Assembly: GCA_001566295.1 (NCBI GenBank)
Contig: KQ964246.1
Coordinates: 2,356,001-2,420,000, forward strand
Length of the DNA stretch: 64,000 bases
From: Microdochium bolleyi
Lineage: Eukaryota; Ascomycota; Sordariomycetes; Xylariales; Microdochiaceae
Direction: 5' to 3'
Each line of letters opens with the position of its first letter. Positions within the stretch are counted from its first letter, which is position 1. The notes below the pieces were generated by a model, which was not told the origin of the DNA, ran no database searches, and saw only the letters and a list, made by a program, of their open reading frames with translations. Shown here piece after piece: positions 32,000 to 42,413 of the stretch. The translations under genes and the position numbers were made by a program.

Positions 32000-33662
32000 T
32001 CAGAAGCGCCCACCGTTGTTGTCCAGCGTGACGACGGCGCTCCCGCTCATCGGCCTGCTCACCACGATCGCGCCCTCCATGTCCTTGTCGCTGACCTCGC
32101 GCTTCGAGTAGTACTCCTCGACCAGCGCGGCCTTGATTGCGTCGACCTTGTCCGCGGGCACCAGGTGCACGCTGCACCCACCCCAGCCCGCGCCGGTCAG
32201 GCGGCTGCCATACCCGCCCGCGCCGCGGATGATGGCGCAGATCTGGTCAATCTCGGGACAGCTGCACTCGTAGACGTCGCGGCACGAGTCCTGCGTCTCG
32301 TTCATGAGCGTGCCGAGCTGCTGGTTGTACGCGGCTGATGAGTCGGTAGCACTGGTCCCGCCGCCGGGGTGCTTGCTCGTGTCCTCGAGCAGCGCGAGGA
32401 ACTGCTGCGTCCGCAGGGCCTCGGTGAAGACGTGCAGCGCGCGCTGGCGCAGCTTGAAGTACTCCCCGCGCACGGGGAAGCTCGAGAGGAAGCGCGCCTT
32501 GATGTCCTCGGCCGACAGGCCAGTCGCGGCGGCGACGTCGTCGACCGTGTACCCGGCCTCCTTGTCCAGCGTGGACTTGGTAAGCTCGATGAGCTCCTCG
32601 AGCTGCTGGGGCAGAGGCTTCTGGCTGCTGCTGGTGTTCTTCTCGAGGTAGTTGTTGTGGAACCCGCGCAGGGAGACGCCGAGCGGGCCGGCGTCCTTGG
32701 GCAGCTCGGTGCCGGGGCAGAGCTTGGCGTTGAGCACCGCCGCGGCCATGCTGACCTCAACGACGCGCAGGTTGTAATGGATGGGGCCCGTGACCTGCTT
32801 GTTCGAGGTGACGAACGACTGCGCGATGAGGAAGCACAGCTCCGGGTTCGTCTTGGGGAAGAACACTGGGCGGGCGGACAGAGAGGGGCTGAAGGAGACA
32901 AGCAGCGCGGAGCCCATCTCGGAGAAGACGGAGGCCGACTGGTCCATGCTGTTATTGTGTTGGCAGAAGTAGTTAGTCGGTAGTCCCGTCTATACATCAA
33001 ACTGTCTACGATCTTACTCACCCTCCAGAGTTGACACCGACCGCCCGCTCGCTGACGATAGCGACCTCGGTGAGGGCCTTCTTGTCAATGTCCCGCTCGC
33101 CGTGGGCAAACATGACGGCTAGGGCCGCGGCGCTGACGAACGCCGCGCTCGAGCTGAGGCCGCCGCCCGCGGGCACCGTGCCGTCCATGAGCACCTTCAT
33201 GCTGCGCGGGCGGAAGCCGGCGCCGTGCTTCTTGCGCAGCAGCTCCAGGGCGCCCCGGAGGCCGGCCTTGAAGTAGTTTGTCCACTCGTGCTTGGTCGCG
33301 TCGATCTCGACGTCGCCGTGTGGCAAGTCAAATTCGCGCGTGGGGAACCGGTCCGAGGCGACATTGGCGACCTGGAGCTTGTACGTGCCGCTCGCGGACG
33401 AGGCTTCGTCGCTGGGCGTGGAAGACACGGCGACGATGACGTCCGGGTAGATGGCCATCGGCAGGCAGGGGTATAGCGAGTAGTCGATGTGCTCGCCGAT
33501 GATGTTGACCCTGCCGGGCGACCGCGCGACAAACTCGGCGGGCGTGCCGTACGTGGACTGGAACTTCTCGAGCAGCGCGTTCCAGCGGACGCCTTGCTCG
33601 CCTAGGGACTGCGGCGTGTAGACATCCTGCAGCGCAGTCGTTTGAGGGACGGGGCCGGACAT
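32000..33662 (-). CDS. GAL1: galactokinase
   Basis: Predicted 529-residue GHMP kinase that phosphorylates galactose to galactose-1-phosphate, the first step of the Leloir pathway. Exon 1 is 33022-33662, exon 2 is 32000-32948, intron 32949-33021; the splice rebuilds the conserved GVNSGGMDQSASVF. The start at 33662 gives a normal family N-terminus; the frame is open upstream but with non-conserved residues. Motifs: galactokinase signature GRVNIIGEHIDY at 50-61, the GHMP phosphate loop VPAGGGLSSSAA at 163-174, and the C-terminal GSRLTGAGWGGC motif. All catalytic features look intact. The UGPase of the same pathway area is in this window but 16 kb away, so there is no tight GAL cluster. Confidence 0.96.
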
Positions 33663-34703
33663 TTTGTGTGTTTTGGCGGTGTCTGCTGTATGATCTCGGA
33701 GAAGCCAAGGGCGAGTCTGAAGATAGAAGATCCTGCGCTGGGGGTTGATCCGACGTGGATGGTGTCGTTTGTCGCGAAGTGTTGATCGTGAAAGTGCCCC
33801 GCAGTGGACGCAAAGGCACTGAAGTCGTCGAGCGTGTTGGCAGGGACTTATGATATCCCAAGTGACGTCGACGGTCCTGATCACAGTTTGTTGATGCAAA
33901 GCTCCGGTTACTCTACGGCGCAGGGTAATTATGTCCTGTCTGGGCAGAAAAAGGGTCTGCGGGAGAGCAGAATGGCGGGGTCGGAGCGCATATCCCCGGG
34001 CGAGAAACCACCGAGGATGAAGCTTGTCGCGATCCCACTTTCCCCCCTCTCCCCAAATCCCCGCAGCAGCCCCAATCATCGTTCTGCGCCGAGTATTTCA
34101 CCGGCCCCCTGAGCCAACCGTCCCACTAATGGCATGTGCTTGTTTCCCTGTTTGGGTTCTCTCTCGGGTCGGGTCTCGATCTTAGCATGGAAGCAACGAG
34201 ACAAGCCAATCCATGTATTCTCGATGAGAGGGCCGGTCTCGCGTAGAGTCAGACGAATGGTCAGTCAGATTATCATACGATCCTGAACGCGAGACACCTG
34301 CATCTCGAGACCTTGGTAGCAACTCCCGGAGCCCCGTGCCCCCCGCAAGCATTCGCCCAAGGTTCTCCACACGTCATATAAAATTCTTAGTGCCGGAGGT
34401 TCAGACTCATAGGCTTATGCGTTGAAACATAGCGAAAGCGCTTCGTTTTTGTATACAGTCCATTATGTACAGAAATTGGTCGATAGCTTTTGGTTGTTCC
34501 GGATGCTGAAAAATGGAAAAGACACAAGCACGCCAGCAGAGTACTGATCCGAAGCTGGACGTCTCTGCGCCAAATGCGAAACCCCAACGTCCTGCCTCTC
34601 CTCCTCCATGCACCGCCATATACTTCCCAGGGAATATTTCTCAAGATTAAATCGTCAAAGAAGCACTGCGTGCTGAAAATCGTCACAATCTGGCACGTTC
34701 CGC
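33663..34703. other. intergenic region between ILV2 and galactokinase
   Basis: Upstream of galactokinase and downstream of the acetolactate synthase gene, both minus-strand. No gene supported. Confidence 0.5.
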
Positions 34704-37078
34704 TTAGCTGTGAAGACCGCCAGTTCTCGTGTGCATCAGCTCTCTCCGCTTCTTGTCCTTCTCTGTAGAACGAGTCAGTATGTATTCTGCGCCTCGAGTT
34801 TGTGACCTCCGAGTACTTACCGCCATCCCATACAAGGAACTCGTGTAGACCAGAGCCGGCAGGAACCATGGGCAGGACGGGAACCTTCTTATCGGTCATG
34901 ACCTCAAGAAGAGCAGGGCCATCCGTGTCGATGAGCCACTGAAGAGCCTCGACGGTCTCCTCGGGCTTAATGAGTCTCCGGTGCTGAACACCCATGGCAT
35001 CGGCAAGCTTCATGAAGTCGGGGTTCTTCTGGTGTGTGTGCGCGTAGCGATCCTCGTAGAACAGGTTCTGCCATTGCGTGACCATGCCCTGCTCCTCGTT
35101 GTTGAGGACAATGACCTTGACGCCAATGTTGAACTGGGCAGCCGTGGACAGTTCTGTGAGGGTCATGTTGAAGGACGCATCGCCGTCAATGTCGATGACG
35201 AGGGCATCAGGGCGGGCAACCTTGGCGCCAATGGCTGCGGGCAAGCCGAAGCCCATCGTGCCGAGACCGCCCGAAGTGATCATGGTCCGGGGAGCTCTCC
35301 ATCTGAAGTGCTGAGCAGTCCACATCTGGTGCTGGCCAACGCCGGTGGCGATGACGGTGTCATTCTTGCGGTCGGCAGTCAACTTGCTAAGCTCCTCGAT
35401 GAGGGTCTGAGGCTTGATGAGACCAGTGCGCTCGGCGCGCTCGTAGTCGTTCATGGGCCACTTCTTCTTCCACTCGTTGATCGAGCTGAACCACTCGCTG
35501 CGGTCGGACATGCTGGTCTTGTTGACGTAGGGCATGAGTTGCGACAGGCTCTGCGCGACATCGCCCTCAACAGCCTCGGTGGCCTGAACCACCTTGTTGA
35601 TGTTCTTGGGCATGATCTCGAAGTGCACGATGCCGCCACGGCCCTCGAGAGCAGCAGCCTTCGCCGCAGGGGCGAACTTGGAGATGGCAAGGGTAACACG
35701 GTCGTCAAAACGGGCGCCAATGGCGATGATGAGGTCAGCCTCCTGCATCGCCATGTTGGCAAAAGCAGAGCCGTGCATGCCGAGCATGTAGAGGGACTTC
35801 TCATCGAGCTCGTCAAAAGAACCAAGACCAAGGAGGGTGGTGGTAACCGGGATCGAGGCCTTGTCTGATAGCTCTCTCAGAAGCTCAACACCGCCCTCTG
35901 ACAACATGACACCCTGGCCAGCGTAGATGACAGGCTTCTTGGCGATGTTGATGAGGTCGCTGACTCGCTTGATGGTCTGCTGAATTTGTTTCCTCGTTGC
36001 CTCCATCGCAGCCTGGGACGCGGCGCTAGGCAGCGAGGGGATAGCGGACTCGGTGGGGATAGCCTTGCGGAGGATGCTGGCGGTGACATCCTTGGGGAGA
36101 TCAACAAGAACAGGACCGGGGCGGCCGCTGGTGGCGATATCGAAAGCTTCGTTGATCCTCCGGGGTAACTCCTCCACGTTCTTGACCATGACGTTCCACT
36201 TGGTGCATGCTCTCGAGATACCGATAACGTCGGCCTCCTGGAAGGCATCGCTTCCAATGGCACCAGTGACGACCTGGCCGGTGAAGACAACCATGGGTGT
36301 TCCGTCGGACATGGCATCCTGCATGGGGGTGATGACGTTTGTCGCGCCGGGACCGGATGTGACGAGGACTACGCCAGGCTTGCCTGAGGCGCGTGCGTAA
36401 CCCTCAGCCATGTGGCCAGCACCCTGCTCGTGCTTAGGTAGGATGAAATCGAAGTGTTTTGAGTTGTAGATGGCATCGAAGACGGGCAGGATAGCACCAC
36501 CAGGGTAGCCGACTGTCGGACCATTTGACGTTAGTTGATGAAACACAATGCGCATAGGACTTCTATGATTGGACCATACAGATGTGCTTGACACCTCTCC
36601 GCAGCATCATCTCGTGGAAGATTTCGCCACCAGTCTTGCCGATAAACCTGGGTGGTGACGATCAGTATATATCTCTGGAGATCGAGTAAGGAATTGGAGC
36701 CACGTACGACTCATCCATCTCGGGTGTTCGGCGGGCCACCAATGGCTCGACATGGCTCTTGTCCTTGGTAGCAGCAACGTTGAAATGAGGCGCGGGAGAA
36801 GATCGCGAGGGCCTACAATATTGCACAAGGAGTACAGGTTAGTCAAGAATGTCCAAGAGGTCACGGCCAGCGGAGCAAGTTAACACGCCATTGAATTGGA
36901 TTTGTGGTACAACATACGCGGTCGCTGAGGTTGCCTGATTCCTTACGCCGGAAGGAGTCTTCTTGTTCTGGTTGACAATGGCAGAGGCCGTCTGGGGAGT
37001 GGTCAAGAACCTGCGCTGTTGTCTCGAGACCTGGGCGAGGGCCTGAGCAGCCTTGCTGGCCTGCCGGCTGCGGAGCAT
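34704..37078 (-). CDS. ILV2: acetolactate synthase catalytic subunit, mitochondrial
   Basis: Predicted 694-residue thiamine-diphosphate enzyme catalysing the first common step of valine, leucine and isoleucine synthesis. Five exons: 36918-37078, 36708-36812, 36580-36647, 34821-36512 and 34704-34762 (summed 2085 nt, all junctions in phase). The N-terminus is Arg/Ser/Ala-rich without acidic residues, a mitochondrial targeting peptide (about 1-55). The catalytic Glu lies in PKHEQGAGHMAEGYAR after GYPGGAILP. The FAD-binding middle domain and the ThDP motif (GDASFNMT to NNEEQGMVTQWQNLFY) are intact, including the Trp used in herbicide binding in plants. The last exon, 59 nt, encodes the conserved basic tail ending GGLHS. 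Family knowledge predicts Gcn4/Cpc1-type and Leu3-type control; TGACTC-like half-sites exist upstream but no clear full site was confirmed. Confidence 0.97.
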
Positions 37079-38992
37079 GGCGACGGTGGTGTTGAGCGGG
37101 TACGATGACGATGATCGGGATGCGAAGTATCAGGAGGCTGTACGAGGGATGGGTGAAGCTCGAGAGTCAGTCTACGGTACGACACGTGCGGTACTTGGAA
37201 AGTCGAAGAGTCAAGGCCAAGGTGGCGTAACAGTGCAGTACACGATGGTGTTTTGTGCTGTTGCGAAGAGGCGGGTTGGGAGGGACGACCTACCAATGGT
37301 ACACTGCCGAGGGAGACACTCGATTGGCCAAGCAGCTGAACAAGCAGCTTCGAGGTGATGACTCTTTGTCTTCAGGATCGGTAGCGGCACACACGAGGAA
37401 GGAAAGGCAGGAAAATGGCAGCACCAGAGGCAAAAGCGCGATGGTCGGAGGCGGGAGTGGGGAAGGGTGACTGGCGAGACCGGCCTGGATCTCGAGCGAT
37501 CATCGGAGTGCCAGTCGCCAGGCGACCACTTTTTTCTTCAAGCGACTGCTGCGAGTCCGTTGGAATCGGCGCAGGAACCTACCGTTTGATATAACAAGGA
37601 TACGTAAATTGCAGCAGCCGCCCTCTTCTTACTTCGCCTGTTTCTAACTTCATACGACCGTCTCCTCCACTCGCTGACTACGCGCTTCATTGTGCTGCCA
37701 ACGACAGCCAAGGGCCAACACAGGGCTGCTCTTGAAGCCGCATTGTCTGATTCAAAAGATGGTCGGTTGATCCGTGATGACTGCGCCGCCTTCTAGGCAC
37801 TCCCTGTGCTCCTAGGCCGGCCCGACGACCGCAACCGCACCACACAACCTTGGGCACAAAAATTGTCCAGGTCATGATTGGCTGCCGCCGCTGAGGGTCT
37901 TTCCCCGCTGTGCCCACCGCCGACCACACCTGGGCAGCTTCAGCAGGGGACGCCACCCCTCCTCCTACTTTCAGCCGTCACCACTGATGGACAATTCGAG
38001 ACCAGTCGGACTATGCCTGGCCGGAAGCTGGATGATCGACTTTTTTTTTCCTTTCCCCAAGTGCTCATGTACTTCTCAACACTCCGTACATGTATGCGCA
38101 AACCATGCAGCGGTATCATCAATTCTCTGGCAGCGTGACAGCCAAATGCGTGTCCCTGCTTCAGCGAGTCAGGGTACCGGCACCACACCGACCCAATATC
38201 TGGATCCGGGGAGACCATGCGTGCTCCGAGGCACGCAGCTCCATGCCCCCAGGGTGCACATGTGACACAGCGTGCGCAGTCTAAATCTCCAACCAGAGTA
38301 GGTTCCCGGAACCCTTGAAAATGTTCGAATCCCAACCCTGACCCTTGAAATCACTGAGGCTGCCGCGCTGAATAGATCTTCATGGATGTGCCCTTTTCCA
38401 ACGTGCCTTTGGTGCCTGGTCTCAAGCGCCAATGGGCCTGGGCCACCAACGGAACCAAGCGCGCCGTGACCCAGGATGCTTGCCGTGATAATCATTGACT
38501 TATTGCAGCCATGACCACCCACCTGCGCTCAACTTTCAGCAGAGGCGTGCTCGCAAATCGACACAGACGCCCGTCTACGTAAGGGCCTCCTTAGATTTGA
38601 TGCTTGTTACATTGCTCTTCTCGCGGCCCCAAGCCCTCGATGGCTCGTGTGGGGAAACACGACCAAAGTGCGGGATGTGGGGATCCCGTCGCATGTCAGA
38701 GGGTTTGGGGAGAGCTCGCTTCCCAAGACGGAAGGCAGTTATCGTCAAAACCCTGTCACGCCGTCACGATGCAGCAGGACCCTGGACCGGCCTTTGCGGG
38801 TTTCTGATAGCATGTCCGAGGATCCTGACGATGACGTCGTGGTTCACATGTCTGGGATATCCGCATGCCAAGCAGTCCCTCTCTATAGTGTTCTCACGGC
38901 GGTCGGTACACGCGGCCTCGTCAGGCTCATATCTAGGTTGTTTCCAGCGCCCATGTGGGCCCGGAGCCGGGCAACCCTTCAATTCGAGGGAG
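37079..38992. other. 1.9 kb intergenic region upstream of ILV2
   Basis: Upstream of ILV2 and downstream of the Zn2Cys6 regulator gene, all minus-strand. Largest open frames are Arg/Ser-rich shadows. A poly-T/CT tract is at 38041-38056 and an ACTCCGTA element at 38081-38088. No gene supported. Confidence 0.5.
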
Positions 38993-41551
38993 CTACAGAA
39001 AAGTCGGGCTGAGGTCTGTCGTATCGAAACTGCTCGGCCCACCGCTCAGATACATGAGCTGTTCCGCGCCCAAGCTCATGTCATAACCCAGCAGGAAATT
39101 GGAGTCCAGGCCAAGCAGGGAGCTGTCGCTGTCTGTGAAACCCCCAAAGCCCATCCCCAAATCACCAGATATTGACTGGCCCTGCTGTTGTTGTGATTGT
39201 TGATGTTGCTGCTGGTCTTCGTGGATTAAGTTCTGGCTGCCAAGCTGCGGCTGCGGCTGATGTTGGGGTTGTGGCCGCACCTGGTGGCTACTATGATCTT
39301 GCTGCTGTTGGCTCGTTTGCGGTAGTATCATGGAGGATAATGGCTCGAAGCTGCCATTCTTCATCGCATCCTGCTGCTGCTGCAGCTGCGCCCTCCTACT
39401 TGTCGGGGATGGGGGCTCACTAGTCGACAGCGTCTGCACAATCTTGTCCAGGCCACCCGCCATCAGCTTGATCAAGTGCCACTTGCTGACAGACTGCGCT
39501 CGGTACAGAGCTATGAGGCGCGTTATCATATCGGTAACAGTACTGCGTTCGATCATGTCGTCCCCTTGCGTCATAACCAGCTTGGCAAGGAACATGCACG
39601 CAAAGCCGGTCATGGAATGGATGTACGTCGGAAGACCGGAGATGGCCTCTTTTATGTCCGCATCGTTCAGGTGTAAGTTGATGATCTCAGTGGCTGAATG
39701 TACCGCGTGTGCTGCGCAGTCTCGGAAGTGTATGGGGATCGTGGCATCCCGCAGGCCGCGGAACACGTGCGAATAAAGGTATAGCTTTCCGAAGTGGAAG
39801 TGCAGGAGTGCGCCCTTCCCTGGATATGTGCCGGTGTCTAACGAACAGTAATATCAGCCGTCCGCTCAGTTGCACCTGAATCATGGGGCACAATACCTTT
39901 GAGGGCTGCGGACCAGTGCCCGACGTATTGGTCAATCTGGCGGGCAAAGGCGGATATTTGCATCAGGTAGACCTGCGGCACTGTCTCGCCTGTATCCGGA
40001 CCAAACAAATCACGTATGCTCCGCAGGATGTCGAGGATCACAACTTGACTTGCTAGTCTGAGATCTTGTCCATTCGCGAGCGGCGACTTGATCACCTCCT
40101 GCCAGCCTTGTATCGTTGAGTCCTCGCGAATAGCCGACTGCCTTGAAAACAGCGTGCTGAGATGTTGATCGCAGATGTAGAGTGCATACCTGCATCCAGA
40201 CCACTGTCAGCTAAATCGGTTCTTGAGTGAATACCTGAGGACCTAGGTAGCCATCAGGCTTCATAATACGTACCATAATCGCACAAAGTCGATCGCTTCC
40301 TCATCTTTCTCCGCGATAGCCCTTCGATAATATCCCTGCAAGTTGAACTCGGCCGCGCGGCGAATGGCATATCCCGATATCGTCCAGCTGATATCACTTA
40401 GCCAGTAAGACGCAATACACATTGCCCTCAAATAGTCGCGATCGATCCTCCGGCTGAAAATGCTGGCTGCCATGACCCGACGGAACTCTTGACTGCAAAC
40501 TCCATAGTGTGCATTGCCATGAGGATCATGTAGTGCGGCCACGGTAAGTATGCTGACGGTAAGTATCCGACTCCGCCGCCGGGCCTGCTCCAGGCTCTTG
40601 AACGATGTGCAAATATGGTACAGATAATGATCAAGCTTGTCCATGTATAGCTTGAATAGACGTTCTGCGTCCGCGAGCTGGAGCTGACCCTTGGAGATGA
40701 AGTCCTCCACCGCATCGGATCTCAACGTGGCATCGTTCTGGAGCGAGTCGGGTGAACGCAGTGCACTTAGTTTCGTAAGGTGGTACACGGACTGGATTGG
40801 GACATTCGGTAGCTCGTTGTCGTCGGCCGGGTGCATTTTTGGGGAGTTGTCGCATGAAGGTCCTTTCTCAAATTGTATCGGCTCGTCTGATACAGGACTG
40901 TTCGGCTCGTTTCGAACAGTCTGTAGAGGGGTTACGGGTGGTAGATTGAGCGTCTTCAGGACGGTCTGGAGGCTTGTGTGCATGGTTTCCATATCTCGTA
41001 TGATCGACTCAGAGAACCTATGACGTCGTGGGATCGTGTCAGCGCAACGAGCCCCAAGGATAGCGGCGTGAGCCGAAACACAAAAGACCGCAAGCACTCA
41101 CTGATTCCGCTCGCTGATCAGTGTTTGCAAGCTCTTATTCAGAACGCAACCCAAGCCCTTCTCTGTACATCTACGGCACGGAGGCCCGCTGCTGTCCATG
41201 ATGCATTTTATCTGCACAGCGTGTTAGTTTTCAAGCTGTGGCAGAATCTCGCAAACGTCTCTAGGCGACCAGGTAGCTCTACCTTGTGCTTGCGACAAGC
41301 TGCGCAAGCCTTGACCTTGCGGGAGATCACGGGCACGTGAGGTTGGGCTGGCGACTCCTCACAGTGGGAGCGCCGGTGCCCATTCGTAGGTGACGTTGTG
41401 AGCTCATGGTCGGCACCGCGATTGGCCGAGGATGGCGTCTGTCACGTTTGTGAGTATGAGTGCAGCAGGCAGATGTAGTCAGAGGCCCGCGTACCGGTAT
41501 CCGAGGCTCCTGCTCGAGTCTCGCTTCGCTCCACGTCCGCTTACGCGACAT
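38993..41551 (-). CDS. Zn2Cys6 fungal transcription factor, Leu3/War1/PrtT-like layout
   Basis: Predicted 734-residue nuclear regulator with six exons: 41495-41551, 41283-41438, 41102-41211, 40274-41017, 39897-40189 and 38993-39837 (2205 nt, all phases agree). The zinc cluster spans an intron and has C-x2-C-x6-C-x8-C-x2-C-x6-C (Cys64, 67, 74, 83, 86, 93), followed by NKSLQTLISE and a probable short coiled coil. The middle region is a fungal TF homology domain, with an aromatic LWYALYICDQHLST motif just across an intron. The last exon has a Gln-rich segment (several Q4 runs) and an acidic/Leu tail, a plausible activation domain. Exon 1 (19 residues, MSRKRTW start) rests on a GTACGC donor and in-phase joining, so it is the least certain part. 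Targets are unknown. It lies directly upstream of ILV2 in the same orientation. Confidence 0.85.
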
Positions 41552-42413
41552 TGGCAATCGTCGAGAGCAGGGGATGTCTGCGACTATGGACGGTGCGAAG
41601 CTATCGTCAGCACATTGAAGGACGGCGCTTTGGCAGACACATGGGCCAAGATCAGAGTTGGGAAGGCTGGCGAAAGAAGTCCTGAGGTCGGAGAGACGGG
41701 GGAGGGGAGGCGGGGGCAAGCACAACTGGGATGGCCTGCGACTCGCCAGAATAGATCATGGCCCGGTATAAGTTACCCCAATCTCTGGAATCTCAAGGCC
41801 AGGGTCCTGCGCCTTTTCTGAAGTCATAACCGGCGCGCTGGTAGCACCATTCGAGCAGGCACGCTTCTCCAAGTTCCCCACAGGTGGGCGCCTTGTCGGA
41901 TGGCAGGCTTCCGAACCCCAGCCGTCCCGAGCCGACGGCCAGTCCTTCAGGGCTAAACCAGGGTCAGATAAAGGCAATGGCGCGCTTTGAGCTGCTGCCC
42001 ACGTCATGACAGCCTTCTGCTGCATGTGCCACGTGCTTTCTATCGAAGCTGTGCCATTCCAGAACGTTGACGACGCGGTATGGTGTTGTTTCCTCTCTAT
42101 ATAAAAGCGGCGCTCTTCCTGCAATGACGGCAGCGCATAGCCTGAAGTGTCATAGCACTCATATCGCCTATTAGGAGCCCCTTGGGTGGGCCGTTATCAG
42201 ATGTGTCGAAAGCCATGTGGCGGGCGTCAGATCCTCCGGTCCCGGAGCGTGCTTGTCTTCATGGTCCATAGCTTTCTTGTGGGGGTGTCTCTATCGTGAC
42301 CTGACCAAGTCATCGTATGTGAAGTCAGGCGGCCTACATCCCATTTGCTCGTGATGTGTCTGTACCAGCCTTAGATGTTTTACGATAATCAAATAGTTGT
42401 TGCCCGTTTGCAT
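41552..42413. other. intergenic region, TF upstream / Tfc6 downstream
   Basis: Upstream of the Zn2Cys6 gene, downstream of the Tfc6 gene. It contains a strong TATA-like element at 42098-42107 with no matching plus-strand gene. No coding region supported. Confidence 0.5.
42098..42107 (+). promoter_or_regulatory. TATA-like element without an assigned plus-strand gene
   Basis: TATATAAAAG is followed within 30 bp by CT-rich sequence and an ATG opening a frame of only 16 codons. The core TATATA is palindromic, so it could also act toward the transcription factor gene on the minus strand, about 550 bp upstream of its ATG. Confidence 0.4.

Noticed and set aside
32000..37078. Galactokinase, ILV2 and neighbours as a metabolic gene cluster
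   Set aside because: The pathways are unrelated, there is no shared regulator evidence, and spacing is normal. UGPase, the only related enzyme, is 16 kb away.
38323..38336. B-box-like GTTCGAATCCC suggesting a tRNA gene
   Set aside because: The flanking bases do not form a T-arm, and no acceptor or anticodon stem can be drawn around it.
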